This document shows, one piece after another, positions 5,413 to 13,555 of a DNA stretch of 25,502 nucleotides. Numbering within the stretch: position 1 is the first letter of the stretch; each line of letters opens with the position of its first letter. The stretch lies in IMG/VR virus record IMGVR_UViG_3300044655_000670, positions 1 to 25,502 of that record; one strand, written 5' to 3'. This DNA is from a virus. Made by a program: the position numbers and the translations under genes. A model generated the notes under the pieces. That model was not told where the DNA came from. It worked only from the letters and a program-made list of their open reading frames with translations, and ran no database searches.

Positions 5413-6525
5413 ATGGCACTGTTCACGCGCAAAGAAACCAAAGCCCAGATCTCCCCGGTGGAGTCCCAGGTCCGTGCCGCTGTCGGCGGGTACAACCCGA
5501 ACGCGTCAGGTGTCAGCCTTATCGGGCAGTACTACACCTACCAGGAAGGCGAGGCCCGCAACCGTGCAATGCAGGTGCCCGCAATCAGCCGTGCCCGTGA
5601 CCTTCACGCCAACGTCCTGTCAGCGATGCCGTTGCGTATGTACCGCGAACGCTGGAACGACAGCAGCCGCGAAATGGAATCCGAGTACCTGGCACCCCGG
5701 TCATGGCTGCGCCGCCCCGACCCGTCCATCAGCTACGAAACCCTCATCTCGTGGACGTTCGACGACCTGTTCTTCTACGGCCGCGCATTCTGGTACGTCA
5801 CCAGCCGCACCCAGGACGGCTACCCCGCATCATTCACACGCCTCCCGACCGGGTCAATCACAACCCCCGATCAAGCTGGCCCCGTCTGGTACGCACCCAG
5901 CAACGAGCTGTACTTCAACGGTGAAATGCTCGACCCTATCAACGTGGTCCAGTTCATCGGCTCAACCCAAGGACTGATCTACTCGTCCGAACAAAACATC
6001 GCCACCGCCCTGCGTATCGAGGACGCCCGACTCCGCAACGCTGCCTCGTCCATACCGTCCGGCATCCTCCGCCAGGTCGGTGGCGAACCCCTTAGCGCAC
6101 AGGAACTAGCGGACCTGTCGGCAGCGTTCAACGCGGCCCGCGCCTCCAACCAGACCGCAGCCCTCAACGAGTTCCTGACCTACGAACCAACAAACGCCAC
6201 CCCCGACAAAATGCTGCTGATCGAGTCGGCACAGTTTTCGGCTTTGCAGATGGCCCAGATTGCGAACATTCCGCCCTACCTGTTGGGTGTCCCCACCGGG
6301 TCATACGCCTACACAAACAGCCGCGAGTCGCGCTGGGATCTGTGGTTGTACGGCACGAAGGCATACGCCGAAGTGATTGCGTCCACCCTGTCCGCCAACA
6401 GCATCCTGCCGAACGGCACGTTCGTCGAGTTTGATTATGAGGCGTATCTCGGCGAAATGGACGACGCCAACACAAGCCGCGAAATGGTCGACGTGGAAGA
6501 AAACACCCAGGAGGATTTGGCATGA
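5413..6525 (+). CDS. Portal protein (HK97-like), 370 aa
   Basis: The portal is the dodecameric ring at the capsid vertex through which TerL packages DNA. The family signature is the early block YQEGEARNRAMQVPAISRAR and LHANVLSAMPLRMY, followed by YGRAFWYV, SNELYFNGEMLDPINVVQF, and the late QMAQIANIPPYLLGVPTGSYAYTNS motif typical of HK97-type portals. At 370 aa it is on the short side, in keeping with a minimal genome. ATG 5413 (MALFTRKE) resembles usual portal starts; a GTG at 5386 would add nine residues. The stop overlaps the next start (ATGA), so it is coupled to the protease-capsid gene. Confidence 0.93.
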   Translation: MALFTRKETKAQISPVESQVRAAVGGYNPNASGVSLIGQYYTYQEGEARNRAMQVPAISRARDLHANVLSAMPLRMYRERWNDSSREMESEYLAPRSWLRRPDPSISYETLISWTFDDLFFYGRAFWYVTSRTQDGYPASFTRLPTGSITTPDQAGPVWYAPSNELYFNGEMLDPINVVQFIGSTQGLIYSSEQNIATALRIEDARLRNAASSIPSGILRQVGGEPLSAQELADLSAAFNAARASNQTAALNEFLTYEPTNATPDKMLLIESAQFSALQMAQIANIPPYLLGVPTGSYAYTNSRESRWDLWLYGTKAYAEVIASTLSANSILPNGTFVEFDYEAYLGEMDDANTSREMVDVEENTQEDLA

Positions 6526-8114
6526 TCCGTTTCACATCCGATTCTGTCAGCGTCAAGGCTGAGCAAGGCGAAACAGGGGAGCGCCGCATTGACGCCATCG
6601 CTGTCCCGTACAACGTGTTTGCCACCGTCTCAGGCGGTCAGGAAGTCATGTTCAAGCCCGGGTCGCTGCCGGTCGACGGCAAAGCCCCCCGCGTGTTCAT
6701 GTACCACGACTCCAGCAAGCCCGTCGGCATTGTCGCTGAACGTGTCGACACCGACGAAGCCATGCTTGCCTCCATGCGGATTAGCCGCACCGCGCTCGGC
6801 GACGAGGCACTGGTCCTGGCAGCCGACGGCGTCATGGACGTGTCCGTCGGCGTCAACCCCATCGAGTACACCGAAGACAAGCAGGGCCGAATTACGGTCA
6901 CCAAAGCTGAGTGGATGGAACTAAGTTTGGTCCCCATTCCCGCGTTCGCTGGTGCTACAATCACCGAAGTAGCCGCACAAGCGGCGTCAGATCCCGACGA
7001 ATCCAACCCCCAAGAAACTCCAGAGGAGCACCCCGTGGAAGCAACACCCGCACAGGCAGAGGTCGTCGAGGCCGCAGCCATTCCGACCCCCGCACTGCCG
7101 GCACAGCCGAAGCGCAAGTTCGCCATGCCGTCCGCAGGTGAGTACCTCGCCGCGTTTCACATCGGTGGCGACACGTTCCGCAAGGTCAACGAGGCATTCG
7201 TCGAGGCCGCCAAGGACCGCCAGTCCGCACTGCAGGCCGCCGCAGGCGACGTGCTCACGACCGACACCCCCGGTCTTCTCCCGGTGCCGGTCCTCGGCCC
7301 CGTGTTCCAGGACCTCAACTACGTCCGCCCCGTCGTCGCCGCAGTCGGCGCCCGCGCGATGCCCGACGGTGGCAACCAGAAGACGTTCATTCGTCCGACG
7401 TGGACCACGCACACCAGCGTCGCCGCCCAGTCCCCGGAACTGAACCCCGTGTCGGCCACCACGCCGGTGATCGCGTCCAACGTCGTCAGCAAGACCACCC
7501 TTGCCGGTCAGGTCACCCTGTCGGTGCAGGACATCGACTTCACCAGCCCGGCCGCCATGGAAATCATCCTGCGTGACCTCGCCTCGCAGTACCTCCTGGC
7601 TTCGGACAACGTCGCCGCTGACGCCATCACCTCAGGTGCATCCGCCTCAGGCTCCACCTGGACGTTCAACACGACCGACCCGTCCACGCTGATCACCGCG
7701 CTGTACGACGCCGCCACCGACATCCTCAGCGCCAGCAACTTCCTCCCCGACCACGTCTTCGTTTCGCCGAACGTGTGGAAGCTCCTCGGACAGCAGCTTG
7801 ACGCCGACAAGCGCCCCGTGTTCCCGTACGCCGGCGCCGCCGGTCTCATGGGCGTCAACGGTGCAGGTGCCGCCAACATCACCCAGGCCAACACGTTCAA
7901 CCCGTTCGGCCTTAACCTGGTGGTGGACCGCAACTTCGCCAACAACACGATGGTCGTCGCCAAGGGTTCCGCCATCGAGTTCTACGAGCAGATCCGCGGC
8001 CTCATGTCCGTGGAGGCGCCGTCCACGCTGGGCCGCACCTTCTCGTACTACGGCTACGTCGCCACGTTCATCGCAGACAGCGACCTCGTCAAGTCCATCA
8101 CCGTCTCGCCCTGA
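6522..8114 (+). CDS. Prohead protease-major capsid fusion, 530 aa
   Basis: Residues 1-150 are an HK97-type (U35) prohead protease: RRIDAIAVPYN, FKPGSL, MYHDSSKPVG with catalytic H62, MDVSVGVNP with S108, and the conserved MELSLVPIPAFAGA. Residues 150-200 are an A/P/E-rich linker matching the delta/scaffold region. Residues about 205-530 are an HK97-fold major capsid protein (LLPVPVLGPVFQDL, N-arm to E-loop TFIRPTW, NPFGLNLVVD, VEAPSTLGRTFSYYGY). The fusion would assemble as scaffold, cut itself and mature. Capsid-protease fusions are known in some small actinophages. An in-frame GTG at 7035 with its own ribosome site could also yield capsid without protease. Confidence 0.93.
   Translation: MIRFTSDSVSVKAEQGETGERRIDAIAVPYNVFATVSGGQEVMFKPGSLPVDGKAPRVFMYHDSSKPVGIVAERVDTDEAMLASMRISRTALGDEALVLAADGVMDVSVGVNPIEYTEDKQGRITVTKAEWMELSLVPIPAFAGATITEVAAQAASDPDESNPQETPEEHPVEATPAQAEVVEAAAIPTPALPAQPKRKFAMPSAGEYLAAFHIGGDTFRKVNEAFVEAAKDRQSALQAAAGDVLTTDTPGLLPVPVLGPVFQDLNYVRPVVAAVGARAMPDGGNQKTFIRPTWTTHTSVAAQSPELNPVSATTPVIASNVVSKTTLAGQVTLSVQDIDFTSPAAMEIILRDLASQYLLASDNVAADAITSGASASGSTWTFNTTDPSTLITALYDAATDILSASNFLPDHVFVSPNVWKLLGQQLDADKRPVFPYAGAAGLMGVNGAGAANITQANTFNPFGLNLVVDRNFANNTMVVAKGSAIEFYEQIRGLMSVEAPSTLGRTFSYYGYVATFIADSDLVKSITVSP
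7022..7037 (+). promoter_or_regulatory. Internal ribosome site and GTG for capsid-only product
   Basis: AGAGGAG (7022-7028) lies six bases before GTG 7035-7037, which is in frame with the protease-capsid gene (codon 172). Translation from here would give a 359-aa protein comprising the end of the linker and the whole capsid domain. GAG/GAA-rich coding sequence can produce such a match by chance. Confidence 0.4.
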
Positions 8115-8135
8115 TCCGGGCCTGAGGGACTAGTC

Positions 8136-8777
8136 ATGTCGGAGATTGCGTACGTCGTCCGGGCCATGCGTCTGGACGACTACGCAGTCATCCAACTACT
8201 GACCAACGTTGACGTTACCGTCAGCCAAGAAATCGAAATAGCCGGTGTCGGCGCAGGCTTCAACGACTCAGGCGTCATCGTCACGGCGCTGCCCCAGTAC
8301 GAGTTCATCGGGGTGGACAACCTTGGCGAACTGCAGTTCAACTACGAGAACCCGATACCGAATCAGGTTCTGTACCAGAACCCGGGCACAAACGTCACCT
8401 ACTACGCAGTTGATCCGTACGGAACGCTGGAATGGAACCCTGTTTGCACATGGATTACCAGCACCAACGTGACCGAATGGCTGGGTATTTCGGTCGCCAC
8501 TGCCAATGACACCGCGTTCATCACGAAGTGCGTGTCGGCTGCCAACGCGTTTGCGTATCGGCGCAGACAGGAATCGGGCTACTTGACCGATGAACTGCAC
8601 ACCAGCCCCGGCGGCGACGTAACCCTTGGAACCATCATGTACGCCGCACTGCTGTACAGGGAACGCGGATCCGCAGACTCGTTCGCATCGTTTGACTCGA
8701 TGGGGACGTTCCCTGTGCCGTCAGCCCTTGGGCGCATCCTCCAGTTGCTGGGTGTCGGCCGTCCGCAGGTTGCGTAA
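8136..8777 (+). CDS. Head-tail adaptor (connector), 213 aa
   Basis: It lies immediately after the capsid gene, with TGAGGGA upstream of the ATG. The second half has the usual connector pattern: WLGISVATANDTAFITKCVSAANAFAYRRR helices, then VTLGTIMYAALLYRERGSADSFASFD. This corresponds to the gp6/gp15-like adaptors that sit under the portal and bridge to the tail. The first 100 residues are an additional beta-rich domain with no family I can name (many N, G and Y). The stop overlaps the next start (TAATG). Confidence 0.75.
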   Translation: MSEIAYVVRAMRLDDYAVIQLLTNVDVTVSQEIEIAGVGAGFNDSGVIVTALPQYEFIGVDNLGELQFNYENPIPNQVLYQNPGTNVTYYAVDPYGTLEWNPVCTWITSTNVTEWLGISVATANDTAFITKCVSAANAFAYRRRQESGYLTDELHTSPGGDVTLGTIMYAALLYRERGSADSFASFDSMGTFPVPSALGRILQLLGVGRPQVA

Positions 8778-9139
8778 TGGCTGCCACCGGCATCCTGTGG
8801 GACGCGGTCAACGCCACCAAAACCGCGCTAGTGGCCCTGAACCTCGGCTACGAGGTTGTCACGGACCCACGCAACGCCCGCCCCATGACCCTGTTTCTGG
8901 AGCTTCCCACCGTCGAGGCGTTCACCTACAACGTCGGCGACATCACCCTCGTTATTCGCATCTGCGCCCCACCGCCCGGCAACCAGGACGCATCTGACTG
9001 GTTGCTGACACAAGCAGATAAAATAATGAACAGTTCAATAGCCGTGACAGACCTCCGCCCGTCTGTCATGATTATTGGCGGCGGTCAGGAACTGCCGACA
9101 TACGACCTCACCGTGCGGGTAGCCGTACGGCGCAACTAG
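8777..9139 (+). CDS. Tail terminator-like protein, 120 aa
   Basis: The position between the head-tail adaptor and major tail protein, the size, and the alpha-beta pattern fit the tail terminator/tail completion family that caps the tail tube: N-terminal helix, VVTDPRNARPMTLFLELP, VGDITLVIRICAPP, and a final strand YDLTVRVAVRRN. The start is fixed by the TAATG overlap. No motif is decisive, so the call rests mainly on gene order; a second head-tail stopper is the alternative. Confidence 0.6.
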   Translation: MAATGILWDAVNATKTALVALNLGYEVVTDPRNARPMTLFLELPTVEAFTYNVGDITLVIRICAPPPGNQDASDWLLTQADKIMNSSIAVTDLRPSVMIIGGGQELPTYDLTVRVAVRRN

Positions 9140-9153
9140 CAAAAGGACAACCC

Positions 9154-9579
9154 ATGGCCACCAGCACATTCCTTTCCAACGCGACGGTGAACATCACCCA
9201 GGGCGTCACCACGACCGACCTGTCGGATCAGTGCCGCAGCGTCACCATCACCGTCGGCCAGGACCCGCTGGAGTCAACCGCCATGGGCGACACCGGGCAC
9301 CGTTTTGTCGGCGGCCTTCAGAGCGTCGAGGTCACGCTCGAGATGTTCCTGTCGTACGGCGCATCCGAGGTGGAAGGCGTCCTGTCGTCCTGTGTCGGCA
9401 CCGGCACCACCGTCCTGACCATCAGCCCGTCCGGAACCACAGAGTCGGCCACCAACCCCGAGTACGTCATCACCAACGCCATGCTGGAGAACTTCACCCC
9501 CATCGCCAGCACCGTCGGCGAGCTTGCCATGGTCACCGCCACGTTTACCGGCGGCACCTGGGTCCGCGACGTCACCTGA
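9154..9579 (+). CDS. Major tail protein, 141 aa
   Basis: AAAAGGAC precedes the ATG. The protein begins MATSTFLSNATVNITQGVTTTDLSDQCRS in pattern, with alternating beta strands throughout, no helices of note, and many T, V and G. The small size and location just before the tail assembly chaperone fit the tube-forming subunit. SVTITVG, HRFVGGLQSVEVTLEMFLSYG and ATFTGGTW are typical of beta-sandwich tail tube proteins. It polymerises around the tape measure. Confidence 0.8.
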   Translation: MATSTFLSNATVNITQGVTTTDLSDQCRSVTITVGQDPLESTAMGDTGHRFVGGLQSVEVTLEMFLSYGASEVEGVLSSCVGTGTTVLTISPSGTTESATNPEYVITNAMLENFTPIASTVGELAMVTATFTGGTWVRDVT

Positions 9580-9600
9580 TCCCCAACCTAAGGAGAAACC

Positions 9601-9864
9601 ATGCAACTGAACCTGCATGTCACCACCAACGACGGCGACGACTACACAGTCACTACCAACCTGTTCGTCGTTGTTGCGTGGGAACGCAAATACAAGCGGA
9701 AAGCGTCCGAACTGTCAGCCGGCATCGGCGTCGAGGACCTGGCGTTTATGGCGTACGAATCCTGCAAACAGTCAGGCATCACCGTTCCCGCCGTGTTTGA
9801 CGACTACATCAAGAAGCTCGCCGCTATCGAGGTTGTGGGGCAGGAACCCGAAAACCCTTCCTGA
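9601..9864 (+). CDS. Tail assembly chaperone, short form, 87 aa
   Basis: The gene lies between the major tail protein and the tail completion/tape measure genes, with AAGGAGA upstream of the ATG. Its pattern (FVVVAWERKYKRKASELSAG, AFMAYESCKQSG, DDYIKKLAAIEVVGQEPENPS) fits the gpG-like chaperone that coats the tape measure. It ends at TGA 9862-9864, just after an A AAC CCT slip site. The long form is listed separately. Confidence 0.85.
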   Translation: MQLNLHVTTNDGDDYTVTTNLFVVVAWERKYKRKASELSAGIGVEDLAFMAYESCKQSGITVPAVFDDYIKKLAAIEVVGQEPENPS

Positions 9865-9998
9865 AAGGCTCGTACCACTACTCGCTAGCGGTGGTGCTGG
9901 TTTCCACCGGGTACTGGCCTCCACAGATACCTTTTGAGGGGCGCGACCTGGCGACAGTGGTTACAATCTTGAACGAGCAAGCAAGGAAACAGCGATGA
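9601..9998 (+). CDS. Tail assembly chaperone, -1 frameshift form, about 132 aa
   Basis: Translation slips -1 at A AAC CCT (9852-9858) and continues in the other frame from TTC at 9858 to TGA at 9996-9998. That adds 46 residues (FLKGSYHYSLAVVLV ... TVVTILNEQARKQR). The -1 frame is blocked upstream by a TGA near 9798, so the slip must fall between there and 9862, and the heptamer is in that window with the right phase. The added part looks like a real chaperone T domain (YWPPQIPF, then a final helix). Its stop overlaps the next start (ATGA at 9995-9998), as expected for a true gene end. ACCAC/GTGGT arms (9874-9895) around CGCTAGCG could form a stimulatory hairpin. Confidence 0.85.
9852..9858 (+). 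other. A AAC CCT slippery heptamer for -1 frameshift
   Basis: In phase as GAA AAC CCT TCC TGA. After a one-base slip the two tRNAs re-pair with AAA and CCC. It lies six codon positions or fewer before the zero-frame stop. A possible hairpin begins about 16 bases downstream. Confidence 0.75.
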
Positions 9999-10486
9999 CT
10001 GCCAGCATGAACCTAGAAATTGGTGGTGCCAAAGACGCAATCAAAGCTTTGCGCAGAATTGACCCCGAACTGCGGAAACAGTTCAACAGGGACGCCGCCC
10101 AGATCATGAAACCTGCGTTGGACCGCATCAAAGCGTCGTACCCAGAACAACTGCCGTCAGGCATGCAACGCGCATGGAAAATGCGTTCAGGGTTCGCGCA
10201 ATTCCCGTACGACGTCAAGAAAATGCGTCGAGGCGTCAAGTTCAAGATTGACACCCGCCGCAAGTCAGCCACCGTCATGCGTTTGGTGCAGACCGAACCG
10301 TCAGCTGTGTTCATTGAGTTTGTGGGCCGTAAACAAATGCCTCGAATCTCTCAGGTGTTGACTCGGTTCTATGGACCGCCCGGACGTTTCATGTGGCCAG
10401 CCGCCGAAAAAGCAATTCCCGACGTCATTGACGAATTAAAAAAGCGTGTCTTTAAGGCCACGCGTGACGTACAGGACGCCCTCTAA
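9995..10486 (+). CDS. HK97 gp10-like tail completion/structural protein, 163 aa
   Basis: The N-terminal IGGAKDAIKALRRIDPELRKQF helix, a basic middle, SAVFIEFVGRK, and a closing MWPAAEKAIPDVIDELKKRV helix match the general plan of HK97 gp10-like neck/tail proteins. The family usually lies before the major tail protein; here it is between the chaperone and the tape measure, which is unusual. It is coupled to both neighbours (ATGA at 9995; stop TAA overlapping the next ATG at 10486). An alternative is a small minor tail protein of unknown role. Confidence 0.55.
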   Translation: MTASMNLEIGGAKDAIKALRRIDPELRKQFNRDAAQIMKPALDRIKASYPEQLPSGMQRAWKMRSGFAQFPYDVKKMRRGVKFKIDTRRKSATVMRLVQTEPSAVFIEFVGRKQMPRISQVLTRFYGPPGRFMWPAAEKAIPDVIDELKKRVFKATRDVQDAL

Positions 10487-11913
10487 TGGCAATAACTATC
10501 CCCATCATTTCCGAGTACGACGGCAAGGGCGTCAAAAAGGCGATTCACGAGTTCAAGCAGCTGGAAACCACGGGCGAGAAAGCCCAGTTTGCGTTGAAGA
10601 AAGCGGCGCTCCCGGCAGCTGCCGCCATGGGTGCGTTGACTGTTGCCATGGGGGACGCGGTCAAGGCCGCTATTGACGACGAGAAATCCCAGCAGATGCT
10701 TGCCCGCCAGTTGAAGGCCACGACCGGGGCAACCGATGACCAAATCAAGAGCGTTGAGAAGTACATCAGCGCCCAGGGCCGAAATCTCGGCATCACAGAC
10801 GATCAGCTGCGCCCCGCGCTCGCGGGGCTGGTCCGTGTCACTAAGGATGTCAATGAGGCGCAGAACGCTGCCAGCCTCGCCATGGACATTGCCGCCGCCA
10901 AGGGTGTCAGCCTGGAAACGGTCAGCAAAGCGCTGGAACGCGCCTACGGGGGCAACACGGCAGCGCTAGCCAAGCTCGACCCGTCGGTGCGCGACATGAT
11001 CAAGGGCGGCGCCACCCTTGAGGAAGTGTTTGCCAAGATGTCAAGCACGTTCGGGGGGGCCGCCAAGGAAGCGAGCAATACCGCTGCGGGCGGGTTTGCC
11101 AAACTCAAGCTGTCTCTTGATGAGACAAAGGAGTCCATTGGGGCGGCACTGTTGCCGGTGCTTCAGAGGGTGCTGCCGTATCTGCAGAAGGCTGCGGATT
11201 GGGCGCAGGACAACCCGAAAGCGTTTACCATCATTGCGGGCACTATTGGCGCGGTCGCTACTGCCATCCTTGCCGTCAACGCGGCAATGGCCCTCAACCC
11301 GTTCGGCCTCATTGCCGTCGGTATCGCCGCCCTCGTCACCGGCATCACAGTTGCGTATACAAAATTTGAGGGTTTCCGCAATGTCGTCCGCAACGTCGTA
11401 AACGGGCTGGCAACCTATTTCGAGTTTATGGCTAACGCATGGATCAAAGCCATCAACCTTGTCATTCGTGGTATCAACATTGTCAACCCTGGCAAGGATG
11501 TGCCCAGCATTCCGGCAGTGTCGCTGGGGCGCCTTGGCGGTGAGGGCGGTGGCGGCACAGGCAGCGCCCGCCAGTTCGAGTCGCCGGTGTCGTCGTCTGG
11601 GTCAACCGCTGCGGTGGTGCCCAGCCTTGGTGCGGGGGTTGTGGCTGGCGCAGCGTCGCGGGCAACAGGGGGTGGCGGTGCAGCTGCGGCTGCGCCCCGC
11701 CTGACCGGTCCCGACGGCTATGTCGGCCCTGGCTATGGCGAAATCCCCATCTCCATGTTGAGCCTGAACCAGATTGACCCGTCTATCGGTGGTACTCAGG
11801 GGCAAACCATTGTGAACGTGCAGGTGGATGGTGGTGATCCGCAGTCGGTGGTGGACGCTATCCAGCGGTGGACCCGCCAGAACGGGCCGTTGCCGATTGC
11901 GGTGACGTACTAG
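10486..11913 (+). CDS. Tape measure protein, 475 aa
   Basis: This sets tail length and enters the cell envelope with the DNA. Visible parts: N-terminal helical region (residues 1-60) with KKAIHEFKQLETTG; a long A/K/E-rich helical region to about 240; hydrophobic membrane-type segments at about 247-291 (FTIIAGTIGAVATAILAV and LIAVGIAALVTGITVAY); a G/S/A-rich linker (about 352-410); and a C-terminal strand region. At 475 aa it is very short for the family. At roughly 1.5 angstrom per residue it predicts a tail of about 70 nm. The start is fixed by the TAATG overlap with the gp10-like gene. Confidence 0.92.
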   Translation: MAITIPIISEYDGKGVKKAIHEFKQLETTGEKAQFALKKAALPAAAAMGALTVAMGDAVKAAIDDEKSQQMLARQLKATTGATDDQIKSVEKYISAQGRNLGITDDQLRPALAGLVRVTKDVNEAQNAASLAMDIAAAKGVSLETVSKALERAYGGNTAALAKLDPSVRDMIKGGATLEEVFAKMSSTFGGAAKEASNTAAGGFAKLKLSLDETKESIGAALLPVLQRVLPYLQKAADWAQDNPKAFTIIAGTIGAVATAILAVNAAMALNPFGLIAVGIAALVTGITVAYTKFEGFRNVVRNVVNGLATYFEFMANAWIKAINLVIRGINIVNPGKDVPSIPAVSLGRLGGEGGGGTGSARQFESPVSSSGSTAAVVPSLGAGVVAGAASRATGGGGAAAAAPRLTGPDGYVGPGYGEIPISMLSLNQIDPSIGGTQGQTIVNVQVDGGDPQSVVDAIQRWTRQNGPLPIAVTY

Positions 11914-11916
11914 GCC

Positions 11917-12978
11917 ATGGCTATCCCGTACTGGACGGCTGAACTACCGGGCCCCGTCTCAATTACGAACATTCAGACGGTGACGGTCACATCGGGGCGT
12001 CGAGTCCTGACCGACTTCTACGCTGCAGGCCGTGCCACCATCAACGGACGCCGCCCGGACCTGTTGCCGACCATCAACATTGGCGACACTGTCACTCTGC
12101 GCTTGTACAACCCGAACACGACCCCAACGTCGTTGGTGGTTCTGCCGTTGCGGGTAGCAGACCTACAGATTACTTATGGCGCGGTGCCCGCCATGGACAC
12201 CTGGACGCTCTCGCTGGAGGACGCGTTCGCCACATTGGGGCGGGGCCGCATCACCCGCACCTGGTCCGCTGGCACCACAACCGAAGTTGCCTTTGAGGAT
12301 GTTTGCACCGACCTCGGGTTGAGTTACAACAGTGTCGTGTCGCAGGCACCGAAGACGTTGTCAGCGACCACTGTGACCGACGAAAACGCGTTGAACGTCA
12401 TGCAAACCATTGTCAACACGGAGCAGGGGTTGCTGTACGCATACAGCACAGGGTTGGCGTTGTATACGCGGGGCTGGCAGCAATACACCACGTTTTACGC
12501 GTTCGGGGATGCTGGCGGTGCCAACACGACGTACCAGCAGGTCCAGTTCATGTCGATGGCTGACAACTACGCCACCTACGTTCTGGTCACCATCAACGGG
12601 GGCACCCCAACGGTGGCGGGCACGGGGGACTATTCGTACCGGCTCGACACTTACGCATTGAACAGCTCTGAGGCGTTGTCGGTGGCGCAGTATGTTCAGG
12701 GGGCGTTGCAGGACACGACGGCGGTGCCGAACACGTTGTCGGTGCTGTTGAACACGGAAACCTCGACCCGGACGCTGGACGCGATCAACAACCAGTCGGG
12801 CGTGACCCTGACGTTGCGGGGTCAGACGTACACCGCAAACATTATTGGTTTTACGATTAGCAGCACCCCTGAGCAGACCAGGGTGACGTTCCAGTTGGCG
12901 GGGACTGAGCAATACAACTATTTGGTGTTGAACAACAGTGTTTACGGCACCCTCGATAACAACAGGTTAGGATTCTGA
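11917..12978 (+). CDS. Minor tail protein (tail tip/hub candidate), 353 aa
   Basis: It lies directly after the tape measure, where distal tail or hub proteins normally reside. Beta-rich throughout: INGRRPDLLPTINIGDTVTLRLYN suggests an OB-like or hub domain, LQITYGAVPAMDTWTLSLEDAF a hub-like segment with catalogue-typical spacing, and QTRVTFQLAGTEQYNYLVLN a closing domain. Those domain guesses are by eye. Codon style turns G/T-rich in the last third (around 12650-12980), as in the 5' half of TerL. Confidence 0.75.
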   Translation: MAIPYWTAELPGPVSITNIQTVTVTSGRRVLTDFYAAGRATINGRRPDLLPTINIGDTVTLRLYNPNTTPTSLVVLPLRVADLQITYGAVPAMDTWTLSLEDAFATLGRGRITRTWSAGTTTEVAFEDVCTDLGLSYNSVVSQAPKTLSATTVTDENALNVMQTIVNTEQGLLYAYSTGLALYTRGWQQYTTFYAFGDAGGANTTYQQVQFMSMADNYATYVLVTINGGTPTVAGTGDYSYRLDTYALNSSEALSVAQYVQGALQDTTAVPNTLSVLLNTETSTRTLDAINNQSGVTLTLRGQTYTANIIGFTISSTPEQTRVTFQLAGTEQYNYLVLNNSVYGTLDNNRLGF

Positions 12979-12980
12979 GT

Positions 12981-13553
12981 ATGGCTATCAAAACGTTTTC
13001 GGTGGGTGAGGTGTTGACTGCGTCGGATACGAACACGTTTCTGGCGAACAGCGGCCTCGTGTACGTCGCGTCCAAAACGTGGACTAGTACCACTAACGCC
13101 CAGCAAATTGATTCGTGCTTCACTAGCACCTACGACAATTACCGTTTGGTGTTGACCGCAACTAGCAACCAAAGCACCCCGGCATACATGTATTACCAAA
13201 TGGTCGACGGAACGACGGCATACGCTGGAGCGCAGTATTTTGCGAATCCGGTCTACTCGTTTACCGGTGGAGCGCCAACCGCAAACTGGAATACATTCGT
13301 CACCGTTGGGTATGCAGGCTGGATTGGGGATAACAACACCTCAATCATTTTTGACATCTCTAGCCCACAGGTAGCGGGTGCCGTCACCGTCGTCAATGGT
13401 TCGTGCGTCTCATTCGCAACATCTAACGCACTAAACGGAACCATTTATGGTTTCGTAAACCAAACGACGCAATACGAAGGAATCAAACTGGGCATGGCGG
13501 CTGGCGTCACTTGGGCTGGCACCGCGACAATTTACGGCTATCGAAAGGCTTAG
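12981..13553 (+). CDS. Minor tail/receptor-binding candidate, 190 aa
   Basis: The N terminus (MAIKTFSVGEVLTASDTNTF) is a motif shared by many phage tail-fibre and tip-associated proteins, and I regard it as diagnostic for a tail attachment module. The rest is a beta-rich, T/N/G/Y-rich domain without coiled coil, consistent with a compact jelly-roll receptor-binding head. It sits two bases after the previous minor tail gene. Most likely it is the adsorption protein of this phage, and if so the gene most likely to vary between host-range variants. Confidence 0.7.
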   Translation: MAIKTFSVGEVLTASDTNTFLANSGLVYVASKTWTSTTNAQQIDSCFTSTYDNYRLVLTATSNQSTPAYMYYQMVDGTTAYAGAQYFANPVYSFTGGAPTANWNTFVTVGYAGWIGDNNTSIIFDISSPQVAGAVTVVNGSCVSFATSNALNGTIYGFVNQTTQYEGIKLGMAAGVTWAGTATIYGYRKA

Positions 13554-13555
13554 TT

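Larger units (their letters stand above)
1..10527. repeat. First copy of the genome-scale direct repeat
   Basis: This segment recurs at 14976-25502 with a constant offset of 14975 bases and no indels that I can see; every gene keeps its spacing. It contains everything from inside the metallophosphoesterase gene to the start of the tape measure gene. The overlap is far too long for a normal phage terminal repeat relative to a 15-kb unit. The simplest reading is a contig that runs past one full turn of a circular, permuted or concatemeric genome. The copies differ by about 55 silent substitutions within 100-1068 and one at 10453. Confidence 0.97.
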
